A DNA stretch of 64,000 bases, taken from positions 84,943,881 to 85,007,880 of the forward strand of contig CM043957.1 in assembly GCA_014529385.2 (NCBI GenBank), written 5' to 3'. Numbering within the stretch: the stretch's first letter is position 1; each line of letters opens with the position of its first letter. Positions 40,241-52,142 of this stretch are shown here, piece by piece. The position numbers and the translations under genes were made by a program. Below the pieces are notes generated by a model. The model made no database searches, had not been told where the DNA came from, and saw nothing but the letters and a program-made list of their open reading frames with translations. The DNA comes from Adiantum capillus-veneris. Its lineage: Eukaryota; Streptophyta; Polypodiopsida; Polypodiales; Pteridaceae.

Positions 40241-43151
40241 CACTTAATGAAACCCCTTATGCCACTCCTTTGGCACAAAGTGATCATGTTTATGAAGTAT
40301 AGACCATAAATACAAACAACAGCCAGTAATGACACCTACACATGCACGACCATTGAACAAACAAGCTACAAGACAGATATAGGTGAAGAAATCCGTCATG
40401 GAAAAGGCCGAAGAAAATCTGGTTACCAAAGCCAATAATCCCACCAGTGGTTAGCACAACAAAGCAGCAACAAAAACTAGCTAAATCTTAATAACCTCAA
40501 TGTACTTCTACTTGGAAATGGTATCCCAAACCACCATCAAAACCTAAAACAAGCCAACCCAAATATCAATGGATATTGAAGGGAAACCAGTCCCACCAAC
40601 CCAAACTAGCCATGAAAACCTTGCAATGAAGGCAAAAGATATCCACTCAATAATCAGATCACCCATCTCCACAACCAAAGTACAAGTGGCCCAGTGGGTA
40701 CCTAAGAAGACACCAACCACAAAAATCATGCCAACGTTACTCAACAACCCAACCATCAAAGAAAGAGCACGCCATCTCCAAATGCTTTTATTTGGACCAC
40801 ATAGTCAAGAAGCAGTAAAATCCACTAAACAAAATGTTCAATACCTACATCTTACAAAGCATATTGTTATGTGGCATGATAGGGCTACATTACATGGCCT
40901 TGCATAGACACGATGTTTGTGCCCATGCACATTGCACAATGCACCGAAAACTACTCATGACCAGATTGCTAGCAACTAACTCTGAGAGAGAGCACGAGAT
41001 TAAGGAACTCAAAGAACAACTAACCGCCAATGCACAAGATGATCTCACTAGCCAAGCAGAGATGCACACAAGGAGATTACAAGCCAAATCATTGGAAATC
41101 AGTACTCTGCAAGAAAAAACATTTTATTCACATCCCTCGTACCCAGCAGCTAATAAAATTTGAAAGCACAAGCATACCCCCAATGGACCTTCCAAGAATC
41201 TCATCTAGGGGAGATGTGTTGGGGACATGAAAGAAGAGAAAGGGCATACAGATGCTAGAGATGAGGTCAAGAGCTAGATAGTAGACATGCCAGAGGGATC
41301 CCATAAAGAGTGCATGAGATATAAGCTTAAAGTGCTCGAGTCAGTGGCACTTCTAATTATCAAACCAGATGAGCTCTTCAAGAACTTTGTTCATGAGATA
41401 GTGGCCCTCCCTCTAATGAAGCAAGAAGCACTACTATGGAAAAGAAGCTCCTACCAGTATTGGAGCCGAATGCCAAAGGAAATTATGAAGAGGTACCAGT
41501 CAGTACCAATCATGTACTCCTCATCCTAGACAGCTAGTGGCTTTGGCAAAATAAATGGGCCCTAGGATGAGATGATTTATTGGAATACTCCACAACACCT
41601 GAGGATCGATCTAACCTACTGCCCAATCCCAAGAGGGTGATCTTGGGAAACATACTACACATGGAGGAGCAAGAGGCCTTCCATTCTGAAATACTCGGCC
41701 ATCTCCAAACCTGCCAATAGCAACAAACCAAAAAATTCATATATGATTCATACTCTAAAGGCAATGGTCTCTATGATGAGATATGTGCCTGATGTCGGAT
41801 GACGTGCAAGATTTTAAATATGATCATTACATGTGTCAAAGCATTGTTATCAACAAGGTCGAACACCCATGGGAGGTGTTCCTCAAAGGCATATAGGAAA
41901 TTAGCTAGAACCTGGAAACCAAATCCCCCTCACGGAATGGAGATGTATGCCAAGCTGATGTTCCTCGCATCTCATTACATACAGACCTTTGAAGAGGCCT
42001 TCATGACAGGGTCCTTAGAGATGGATTCAATCATATTTAACCCTCTTACAAAGGATCTACAGGCCAGGCACATAGCATAACAAAGTACTCTGTTGAATAA
42101 TCCATTCAAAGATTTGATAGCCAAGGCACACATCATTGCTAGAGCTGCCAAGTTCAGCAAAATTACAAAGACATCAGAGAAAAGACAGTTTGACTACTAA
42201 ATCACAACAAAGACTTGCATGAGGATGTGCAATGGCTAGAAAGGGAGGAGTGTTTGGTTGATGCATTTGACGACTACCCTCCTAGCCAACCACACCTTAC
42301 CCAAGCCTCAAATTTTGATGTAATCTATTCTATTTCTTTGGAAAATTCTTGTAAAAGAGTCCTTATTATTTTAAGCCGAATGATGCACACTTCGAGTTGT
42401 ATTATTTCATCATTAGCCCAAAGCCATATGAGCTGGCAGCCATAGGCCTTTTGAGAAGCCCTAGGTATAAAGCTCAATAGCTTTAGTTTGAACACAACTA
42501 TTGTAAAATTATCTCAAGTTTTTTAAGAGCTTTGTAAGTACGACTGTAATGACTACTCAGAAGCAACTTGTGATCATATTTTCTCAAGATCTAGAGATTA
42601 GAATTTGATTTTGTAAAGTGCATTGTGTTTCTTATCTCTTGTTCTTTCCTTTAAGTATAGTCATTTTCATCTTTGTTGTGGTTTGTGACTACGTGTCTGT
42701 GAGCTATATCTACACATTTGAGTGATTAAATGGTTTTTTTTTTTTAACCATAGGGGAATATTGTTAAACCTTAGGGCGACCTATCTAGATTGTACTATTG
42801 CAGTTTTCATAACTTGGACCATGATGGATTGGGATTTTGGTACCTTTTTGGATGACCTTCATACTTTGTAGATTAGTGCCTCTAGATCTAATATACCTTC
42901 TCCTAAAGTTTTGTTGTGATCCGAGTTCATTTGGTCAATGCAATGGCATGATGACCTAGAGCGGCGAGATAGGACATAGGCGGGTTTTTAGATCAAAGAG
43001 TAAGGGTTTGCTTGTTGTGTTGATTAGTTAGCTTGCTAGGTTCACTTTTTGAGGTTTACACTCAGTCTCCATGCCCCACCCGAGTTACATCCCTGATTAT
43101 TGACATATTATGTTGGTGTCAGATAGCTATGCTACAAACGTTCGATCGCGG
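40241..43151. other. Low-information region, probably decayed retroelement
   Basis: Short plus-strand ORFs of 76-112 codons occur (40569-40907, 40834-41163, 41287-41529, 41799-42080), including a Glu/Lys-rich stretch that could form a coiled coil near 40975-41120. None matches a family I know and codon choice gives no clear signal. A run of T is at about 42731-42743. No LTR partner of the upstream segment was recognised. Confidence 0.3.
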
Positions 43152-44455
43152 TGTCGTGATGCTTTGCATCCATGAGGAGAAACTTAAAGAGGATACCTGT
43201 TTTTGCCAATGTTAAAGGAAAGGTGTGTTTCGGCTTAGCTCTGAGAGGATTGAGATTTTTTTTAGAAGATACAATACAAGAATATTTGGAGCAAATATTA
43301 TAAAAAACACAATTGATATGCCGAGCATGGTAGCAACACAAAAACTTTTGGGGTTTGAAAGGAGGGTAGTGGTAGGTAGCTTATGATGATCACCAATCGG
43401 ATCCACATGCATGCTCATGCAACATCCCAATAAAGGCCAAAGTTTTTTTTTCTTAGGTTAAAAAGATAACTTGAGAAGTCAAAGATAGCTTGTCAAAGGT
43501 AGAAGTGAAATACTATTTTTGGGGATGTCACATCGTTATGCGAAAAAACAGAAAGAAAGAGGAGAGAACCACCATTTTTTTCTTTTGTCTGGTTACCTAA
43601 CTTTTTGAAGAGGGAAAAGAGGGAAAGTCCATGCCTAAGCATAGTCTTTGGAGGGTGAAAGAAGTTTTTCTTCTCCATGCTAAATTGGGGAAAAGAATAT
43701 AAAGCTTGAAGGAGAAGGATTTTCCTATGAAGAAAAAAGAGAGAGGATTTTTTGTTTTGCTGAGAGACTTTCGCTGTCTTACTCAGAAGGACATTTTTGT
43801 GAATCTTGTGGACAAGAATTTAGAGAAAGAGAAGGAAAGCAGTGGGAGGAGATTAGCTTGATCTTGCTTTCTCTCATAACCTTTTGGAAGCTCGATCGAC
43901 TCTTGATCAAGAAGGCGAAGAAGAAGATAAAGCAGAAGAGTGGGAAAAACAATTTATCTCAAAAACTCTTTCTCAGTCTCATCGGAGGCTTGGTAATCTC
44001 TTATAAAGAGGAATTAATTCGTGTGTCAACAAAGTAGGGAAGGATTTGGGCGAGCATAGGTGCAAAGGACCGATTTCAGTACTTGGTATAGGGCCCGTTT
44101 GTGATCGTTGTGGACTTGGGTGCATTCCGCCAATGATGCCTTGAGCATGCAATGGGCAAGAACCAAACTTACGATCGGTTGGAGGGCCAAGCAATGGATG
44201 TTCACCATGTTGGGGTGCCAGTGCTCAGTTTATTGCTACCTAGGGTTTGATATGTATTTTTTGGGTGACTATCGAGAGTCAATTTCGGTCACACCTTATA
44301 CATGATTTGGGATATTCAAAAAAATCAGTGTGGGGTTGAATTTGCGTTGCAATTTTTCACTATTTCTGTCTTGTTCTCTCTATCTCTCTCCACTCTCTCA
44401 CAGCCAAAAGCCTAGTGCTTTCTCGGTCAACCCTAGAGAACCGCACACTCTGACA
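43152..44455 (+). repeat. 5' LTR of the short-interior retroelement
   Basis: Starts TGTCGTGATGC and ends in ctctgaca, giving TG...CA termini. The next bases (tttttggtgagcacaacg) should hold the primer binding site, but I cannot assign a tRNA. Contains long purine-rich stretches and ends with a Tct-rich segment (44370-44400). Confidence 0.7.
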
Positions 44456-46245
44456 TTTTTGGTGAGCACAACGCGAAATTGACTGGATTGAGAGAGTGAA
44501 GATGGAGCCGCAACAGGGGATGCAAGAGGCTTTACAAAAACTTTCAAAAATTAGTCATACATACTTCTCTGAAGAGGTACAAAATACGTCGGACTTTACA
44601 AAGTTGATGCAAAGGATTGAAGTGTTTTCAATCAATGCAAGGGTACAAGAATCAAAGCAACAAAAATTAGAGGGTATTGTGGAAGAGAAATTAGTTGTTG
44701 TGTACGCTAAGTGCAATATGTTCAAGTGATATGATGTGATGGGATACCTTCCTGTTATGATATGGAGATGTGGGCACGTGAAGTTCCAGAGAAGCTTATG
44801 GTGAAATCATTTGAATGGTTGGTTATTCCAAGTTTGCTTGCACATATTGAAGATCTTGTCAGGGAATATGCAAATTGTTGGGAATATTTTAAAGAAATGA
44901 TTTTCCATACTAGTAATGAATATATGGAAAGGGAAATGGAATACGATGATCAGCACCACCTACGAAGAATTCTGGAAACAAGTTTGTGCAAAATTAGTAG
45001 CAAATCAAGATGCTTTGGGAGATGTTGCACACATTGAAGGGCCAAAATTTGAAATTAATGCTTTCTTTTTCAAAATAACCTAAAGCTAATGGTTGTGCCA
45101 TTAGAAACCCAACTGAAGCTATATTGAAGATGTTGATTGTTCCATGATCAACTCACAAATGGACACTATGCATGTGGAGTGTATACAAGTATGTGAAAAG
45201 TCTTTGAATCTAGAAGAAGATGCTTGTCGTGATGTGGAAACTGCACAAGATACCATGAATGTATCATCTGAGATATATGAACAGGACCAAGAGCCTATGT
45301 ATATTGTCGAGGAAGTGCATGCATGTGATGTTACTGCTGAGCAAGATGAATATGGCATCATTGATGCTTTCCTATGTGGTTTACATACATGTGGTTAATA
45401 TGTGGTAATATCCCTTATGATGGGAATTCCTTTTTAGAGTGGATGCAAGTTTTACAAAGGAAGGATGGGCTTCCAGAACACACTGACATCTTTGAGGAAG
45501 ATCAGGCAAAGGATTTATGCATAGACAAGTCTATATATATTGTAAGTGATGCTCAAAAATTTATTGATGTAGAGAATATTGATGAGCTTCCATGTGTTAA
45601 AGTATATGATGAGGGAATGGGATACCAATAAGTGCATCAAGATCTTGAAACTAGAGGGGGTGAAGATGGTGACCCCTATCATCTTTCAAGGTGGCAAAGC
45701 AATCAAATTTATCAAAAGATGGTTGCTATCTTGTTCAAAGGATATGCACAATGTGGATTTTTATTATATTCCCTTATTATTGATAATATGAGGGATCTTA
45801 TGGTTGCCAATAGATGAGAGTAGTTTCTCTTGTGTGCATGTCAAAAGGAAAATTCTATTCCCAATTAACGTTGGATTTTTTCTCTTGATTCAAGACAGTT
45901 TCCATGTTTTGCAAAGAATACAGGTGCTATGTGCTCATATAAATCTTAAACCGAGTTGATACAAAAAAAAATGAAGCAAATTCAACACGGTTGTATGGTA
46001 TTGGGGTCTAGAGTACACAAGCAATATGTATTTTTTCAACTGCATATGTCAAAAGGGTTTTATGAAGTTCTAGTGTTTGGAAGGTTTCTTCTCATTTCGT
46101 TTGATCCAGGAGGGCCAAATGATATATATGACTTTGGCAGGGCATGTCTATGTGCCATGATGTAGGGGACTCATTGGGTATAGGGCCTTCAAGCTTTGAT
46201 GAAGTTGGCACATACCGGCGGATGTGCACGTTCAAAAGGGGTGGA
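44456..46245 (+). other. Internal region with small ORFs of unknown family
   Basis: Plus-strand ORFs are at 44496-44729 (starting MEPQQGMQEALQKLSK), 44762-45037, 45144-45398 and 45374-45631. Several are acidic and seem to be pieces of one longer frame interrupted by shifts. No zinc knuckle, protease or RT motif is seen. The first ATG lies about 45 bases after the LTR, where gag would start, so a gag-like protein of unrecognised type is possible. Confidence 0.4.
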
Positions 46246-46790
46246 TGTCGTGATGCTCTGCGTCCATAAGGAGAAACTTAGAGAGGTTACATGTTTTTGC
46301 CAATGTGCAAGGAAAGGTTTGTTTTGGCTAAGCTCTAAGACGATTAAGATTTTTGTTAGAAGGATCAAATGCCGAACATGGTAGTGGCATGGAAACTTTG
46401 GGGTTTGGAAGGCGGGTAGTGGTGGGTGGCTTATGATGATCAACCATTGGATTAACATGCATGTGCTCATGAAATATCCCAATAAAGGCCAAAGTTTTTT
46501 TTCTTGGGCTAAAAATATGAGAAGGCAACGACAACTCATCAAAAGAAAAAGTTAAAAACCTATTTTTTGGGGGATTTCACCTAGGTATGCAAAAAACGGA
46601 AAGAACGAGGAGAGAACCACCATGTTTTTTTTCTCTTTCGTTACGCTAACTTTTTGAAGAGGGAAAAGTCCATGCCTAAGCTTAGCCTTTGGAGGGGTGA
46701 AATAAAGGAAAGGAGGATAAGTTCTTTCTTCCCCATAGTGATTTGGGGAAAAGAATGTAAAGCTTGAAGGAGAAGGGTGAAAGTTCACTA
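46246..46790 (+). repeat. 3' LTR, left segment
   Basis: Matches 43152-43720 of the 5' LTR through the gcttgaaggagaagg string. It is interrupted at about 46791 by the Harbinger-like element. Confidence 0.7.
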
Positions 46791-46791
46791 T

Positions 46792-48980
46792 GGCCTACAT
46801 AAGGCTATTGATAGGAATTCAATAATGAGAGATGTAGTGCGCACATGAGTCGTTTGTTTGGCTCTTTGTTCTCAAAAATGTGAAACAAATGACTATGAAT
46901 GGAGTAACTATCTTGCACACATGCATCCGTTCATTTGTCATTTGGTGAGATGTCAACCATGTTCCATTTGATCGTATCTTTGTGCACATGAGATCAACAA
47001 TTCAAGTTGCTCATCTGTAAATTGCCAAAGCCATAAAATGTTAAACTCAACAAAATTGAGCAAAGTGCGAACATATTGACATTGTAGATCATACAAAACA
47101 TACCAACATATCAATTGTCATTTTATCAGATACATTTTCTCCTGTCACAATCTAGCGACCAATTCAACTCAGCAATTCAGATACACAATAGCGCACTGAA
47201 CACAACAACTTGTGCCAATACATATGCTGCCTCTTTATGTCATACAATGTGTTGAGCATGTCATCCAAGAGCATCGCAATTTCATGAGCAAGAACCATCA
47301 GCAAAAGTGAATGTAAACACGACATTTGCAATCCTGCTCATACAATACCACTAGAATTTTAACAATCCTAGGAGTACAATATACCACCAGAATGTCATGA
47401 TGTCACAAAATAAATTTGAGTCTGACAATCCCGCACTACATAAAATCACATGCTCTACGGCAAGAAAAAGGCAGCATGCAAGAAGAACCCAGGTGCATGC
47501 AAGGTCTCAATCACCGCACTCTGAATCATCTACAATACCTTCAAGTTGCAACTTCAAGACATTAGACAAGGTGAATAAGGACATCTATAAAACATCAAGA
47601 TTGACAAAATATGCTCTTAAATACCAGCTTAGAGATTAGGCAAACAAAACTAAACCTGCAATATCATGATCACCTACCTGTTGAACTCTCAGGGTACTGT
47701 GCCAAAATAACACAGTTCTGATCCACAAGGCCATCTCACGATGAGAAATATTCCCGCCTTCATTGGGAAGAGGATCCTGGGAGTAGGATAAGGATCTTGC
47801 CAATCGTGAGGTTGTGCTTCGCCTTGGAGCTGCACATAGTTATGGAACAAACAACATGCTCCTACCACAGTGGGAGCAAATGCAAGATCGATGTTAAAGT
47901 CTCTTAGAATCCTCCATCTGTTCTTCAAAAGACCAAAAGAATTCTCTACTTGTACTCTCCCTTTTGAGATTTTCCTATCAAGCTCACGCTTTTTGTGTAA
48001 AAATTGTCCAACCTTCATGCAAAATGGCAACCAAGGATGTCCTAGCCTTAAAGGTTGAGTCTGTAATCAAATAAGGACATATGGTCTCCCCTTGAATGTG
48101 CAGAAGTGGTTGATCAAGTACTTCTCTGTATTTGAGCTGACCATATAATGTGCATCCCTTGAAGTGAGAAGAGTCATGGACCCATCCCGCAACTTTGCAA
48201 GCTACACTTCAGAAAAAGTGTGTTGGAGTCTACAATGCCTTATAGAAGGATGCTAGGAAACCGATGCCTACTAATATACTATGCTGGATAAAATTCCTTT
48301 GCTGGTTTCCTTTGGAGATGGATGTGGATCCCATCAATGGTACCTGCAATATGTGGCAATCCTATGATAGCCTCAAACCCTGCCATTATTTTCTTTAATC
48401 CATCGCCATGTGGCACCAAAATCCCATATTTTTTAAAGAAGTCGCTACTGCTAAGGATGCAACAAATAATCGCTACATACTTTCGAATCTTACTCTCTCC
48501 CATGCCAAAAAGCTCTTGCCATACTACAAGAGGAGTAACATGCACAAGACTCCAAAGAACGCAAGAGAGACTTCTTTGTTTGTGAGAGAGAAAATAAGAG
48601 TGATACTAATATTTTAAAATATTTGTTATCATATTAAAATATTAAAAAAATTAAAAAAATTTAACAATGGACTATATTTTAGATTATAATATATGTCAAA
48701 ACCATTAAAATAATGACAAAAAAAAACACTTCAAAGCATTGCAATAGATTGAACATTAAAAAAAAAAAAGATGAAAGAGGATGAGAAAGATTGTGTGCGA
48801 CTCAATACTCCAATGACTCAATACCCCTCTTTATAAAGATCAGTACACAAATGTCGACACCCTCTCACAAGGGCCTACAAGAAATAGCTTAAAAAAAGGT
48901 ATGTTGTCATGTGGCACTTATCAGCAAGCTTTATCCAATTGTCCACAATTGCACCCAAAATGCAACCCTTTACTAAGGCC
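46792..48980 (-). mobile_element. PIF/Harbinger DNA transposon inserted in the 3' LTR
   Basis: The 5' LTR is continuous where this 2.2-kb block splits the 3' LTR. The ends read ggcctacataagg on the left and, as reverse complement on the right, ggccttagtaaagg, a short imperfect terminal inverted repeat beginning GGCCT. A TTA-like 3-bp target duplication is expected of the family, but the flanks (cta/tat and tta) are not decisive. It carries a broken transposase on the minus strand. Confidence 0.75.
47689..48545 (-). pseudogene. PIF/Harbinger DDE transposase, broken
   Basis: The N-terminal part (48545-48279) has a DNA-binding-like stretch then LPHIAGTIDGIHI, the first catalytic Asp region. The C-terminal part (48030-47689) has KGRVQVENSFGLLKNRWRIL, the Glu motif of the DDE nuclease. 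The segment between, which holds the second Asp, has stops and shifts. The Myb-like partner ORF usual in the family was not found. Confidence 0.8.
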
Positions 48981-49638
48981 TTATGCAGTTCAAAACAGAG
49001 AGATGATTTTTTTGTTTTGTTGAGAGACTTTCTCTCTCTTATTCAGAATGAAGTTTTTGTGAAGCTTGACAAGAATTTGGAGAAGCTGGGGAGATTCTTT
49101 GGATCACGCTTTCTCTTGTAGCCTTTTGGAAGCTTGAACAATTATTGATCAAGAAGAAGACAAAGCAGGAGAGTGGGATTTTATTTTTTAGCTCAAAAAC
49201 TCTTTCTCACTCTCATCAGAGGCTTGGTAATCTCTTATAGAGAGGAATTAATTCATGTGTCAACAAATCACGAAAGGATTTGGGCGAGCACAAGCATAAA
49301 GGGGTGGATTTCGATGCTTGGTACAGGGCCAGCTTGTGATCATTGCGGACTTGAGTGCATGCCGCCAACAATGGCTTGAGCATGCAACATGGAAGAACCA
49401 AACTTATGATCTGTTGGAGGGCCAGGCAATGGATATTCACTGTGTTGGGGTGCCAACGCTCATGATTTTATTGCTACCCAGGGTTTGATATGTTCTTTTT
49501 TGTAACTATCCAGGGTTGATTTTGACTACATCTTGTACATGATTTGGGATATTCAAAAAATTCAGTGTTGGGTTGAATCTGTGTTGCAATTCTCTCATTG
49601 TTTTTGTCTTGCTGTCTCTATGTCTCTCAACTCTCTCA
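48981..49638 (+). repeat. 3' LTR, right segment (end truncated)
   Basis: Resumes homology with the 5' LTR (about 43725-44397) after the transposon and stops at ctctctca. The last ~57 bases of the LTR, including its CA end, are missing and unrelated gypsy protease sequence begins. Confidence 0.7.
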
Positions 49639-50060
49639 TAATTGATCCACTTTCCTAAGGTGTCTATAACTATATACTCATTCTTGAATCATTTGTAATC
49701 GTTGCATAAATGGACTCTCCAATATGATGTCCTCATAATTGATCCATCTTTCCTAAGGTGTTTGTAATTATATATCCATTCTTGAAGCATATGTAATTGT
49801 TGCATCAATGGTCTCCCCAATATGATATCATAGCTAGATTTCTTTCCCATATCCACTATGATGAAGGTATGTTGGTAGTCAATATCATAGGAATTGACTA
49901 CAAGTCCTCTAATAATTCCATAGGTCTTTCAACATGCCCATCAGCAATCTGAATTTTCATCCATGTTTTTCTTATAGCTAGTTTTTCCCAGCATTCCCAA
50001 ACATTCTTGGTGGCTATGGAAATCCTTGTTTCACTGTCTAGGATTCCCAAATATTTAACC
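49635..50060 (-). pseudogene. Gypsy protease fragment with a 97-bp tandem duplication
   Basis: Minus-strand frames read IQIADGHVERPMELLED, then HTFIIVDMGKKSSYDIILGRPLM, the protease C-terminal half with its ILGRP motif. The last 97 bases (49635-49731) repeat 49732-49828 with about 85% similarity. The catalytic D-x-G motif is not visible. Confidence 0.75.
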
Positions 50061-50676
50061 CTAGCATACTATATAAGTAAAGTGGTGTTGCCTTCTTTTC
50101 CCTCACATTAGTCTCCAACCTTGTTTACTAGAATAGGTTTGATAATTTCTCTTAGAGACTATTCTTTTCTCTACTCATCCATGTGCTCTTGATTTAGATC
50201 CTAAATACCTATGCCTAAGCTTTTGTGTATCCATGGTAGTATAGTCACAATAGCCTACATAATTCGTCAATCCAGTGAACTTGAACGTTGACCCTAACCT
50301 AGAGTGCAAAAAACTATCTACACACACCACTGCACTAATGGCCTTGAGAAATGCACATTGATTGCATAGATAAACCATTTCTACTTCTAAGCCTACTCAC
50401 TTGGAATACTATACTCCTTTCTACTTGTGCAATGCTTGATCCATCAAATGCTCAATAGACCTCACTCAATTTACAAAGAAGCGATGTAGCTACTTCAAGC
50501 ATGCACCAAGGAAGCAATGAGTGGGAACTAATGATTAAACAAGCATGCCACCTACTTTGTTCCTACTATTACACACAACCTAGAGCACCAACATTTAATC
50601 AATAAGCATCACACAAAGATTAAGAATTCAAAAATGGATAAGAAAACTTGGTTAGCTACTTCAAATACAGCTACAC

Positions 50677-50681
<5 letters not shown>
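50061..50681. other. Unassigned stretch
   Basis: Only short, non-distinctive ORFs on either strand. Probably retroelement spacer, but I see no motif that supports a call. Confidence 0.3.

Positions 50682-50724
<43 letters not shown>
50682..50724. repeat. (GA)n microsatellite, about 21 units
   Basis: Perfect dinucleotide run between cgag and cattgg. Opposite in strand to the longer CT tract at 36532. Confidence 0.95.
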
Positions 50725-50725
<1 letters not shown>

Positions 50726-51049
50726 ATTGGTTCTATTCATAATCTTAGTCATCATGCATAAAGGAGCATGTGGGAGTAGAAGAAAACAAAAGAATAGCTC
50801 GTTGTTATAAAGCTCCTTGGTGTTCACAAAGCTCAAGCTTGATGTGACTAGCCCCTCAATTTTGGGACCCAAAATGAGCTAAAAGTGACTATTCATCATA
50901 ATAAGTCTTAAAAAATAGGGTTTGCATATGATCAGCCAATATCAATTAATTATAATCATCACACCTGGCCATAAGCTCTCTGAGTGTCACATAATTCCAG
51001 AAAAAATCACCTAGCTTCACATGAACTCCTAAGGCTTTATATGCCAAAA

Positions 51050-52142
51050 AAGGGATTTTACATATCTTAAATTACATGCTTTCACAGAAGACTCAACAAT
51101 GGCTGCATTTGTAGTGGAACCACCCTCTTTCTTCTTAGCCTCTTCGGCCTTCAACTTAGGATACTGCTTGATCAAGTGATCATTAGCTTTACAATAATGG
51201 CAAAGAATCTTCTTTTTACCCTTATCATCAAAATTTCCAGACGAATTTCCGTCAGTAGAAGCAGTAGGAACATAAGTTTTGCCACTCGCAACAGAACAAC
51301 CATAAGAAGTGGATGCATTGCTGTCACCACTCTTTCTTTGAGAATCAATAAAAGCCTGTTCAACTGCACGTTGCCTAGTCCTGTTTTTTCTAGAAAGTGA
51401 CTCTTGCAACAACAACAGAACCATAAGAAGTGACTGCATTGTTGTCACCACTCTTTCTTTGAGAAGCCATAAAAGCTGGTTCAACTGCACGTTGCCTAGT
51501 CCTGTTTTTTCTGGAAAGTGACTCTTGCAACAGCAATGTGCATAATGCATCAAACTTGACAACTTCAGGATTTCCTTGGGTCATAAGTCTCCAAGTACTA
51601 TCAAAAGTCTGGTAAGAATCTTATAAAGCATCAAGAATAGTCTGCACAAGGGAACTGTCTGAAATGACTTCATCTGCAGAAATAAGTTGCTCATTGATAT
51701 CCTTGACAACAGCAAGGAAAGTGTCCATATCATCTTCCTCATGCATAATCTTCAATTCCAACTCTTTACACAACAAAGCAATTTTAGCCTCATTGCGGCT
51801 TGCATAAAGACCTGCTAGAATATCCCAAGCTTGTTTTGCAGATTTTGTTGAATGAATGTGAGGAACAATGGTGCGCTTCATAGATAACACAATCAATGCA
51901 TGAGCCTACGCATCCTTTACATCCCAACGAGCTTGTTCTGCCATAAGCAAAACAACTCTAATAGCAGAAATCCTTACAGTAAGACCTGCCACATCCTCAA
52001 CATTGCCTACATCCTCAAAACCAGGACGTACATCAATGCCTTGCACAATATTCTAGACACCCTTTGACACAAGAACATGTTGCATCATATAAGCCCACAT
52101 AGGATAATTGTCCCCATCTAACCTGTCCTTAGCAACAAACAT
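51050..52142 (-). pseudogene. gag: Copia gag pseudogene
   Basis: Starts at the ATG at 52142 with VAKDRLDGDNYPMWAYMM, the usual copia gag opening (L.G.NY..W). After two stops, a long open part (51896-51621) has WDILAGLYASRNEAK and LELKIMHEEDD, typical of the UBN2-type gag core. The nucleocapsid has CHYCKANDHLIKQY, where the last zinc-binding Cys is Tyr. Several stops and a 121-bp duplication disrupt it. Confidence 0.85.
51288..51520 (-). repeat. 121-bp imperfect tandem duplication in copia gag
   Basis: Two copies (about 51288-51405 and 51406-51520) share cataagaagtg, tgtcaccactctttctttgag, and gcacgttgcctagtcctg. They encode repeats of the SRKNRTRQRAVE-type segment before the zinc knuckle. 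Confidence 0.85.

Larger units (their letters stand above)
43152..49638 (+). mobile_element. LTR retroelement with a short internal region, split by a PIF/Harbinger insertion
   Basis: Two long related segments flank a 1.8-kb interior: 43152-44455 and 46246-49638 minus an inserted 2.2 kb. Both start TGTCGTGATGC. The second is preceded by a purine tract (aaaaggggtgga, 46234-46245), which gives the plus orientation. No gag or pol motif is visible inside, so it looks non-autonomous. LTRs differ by many substitutions and indels, so the insertion is old. Confidence 0.75.

Noticed and set aside
40834-41163. Coiled-coil protein gene
   Set aside because: Short, surrounded by decayed retroelement DNA, no start context or homology recognised.
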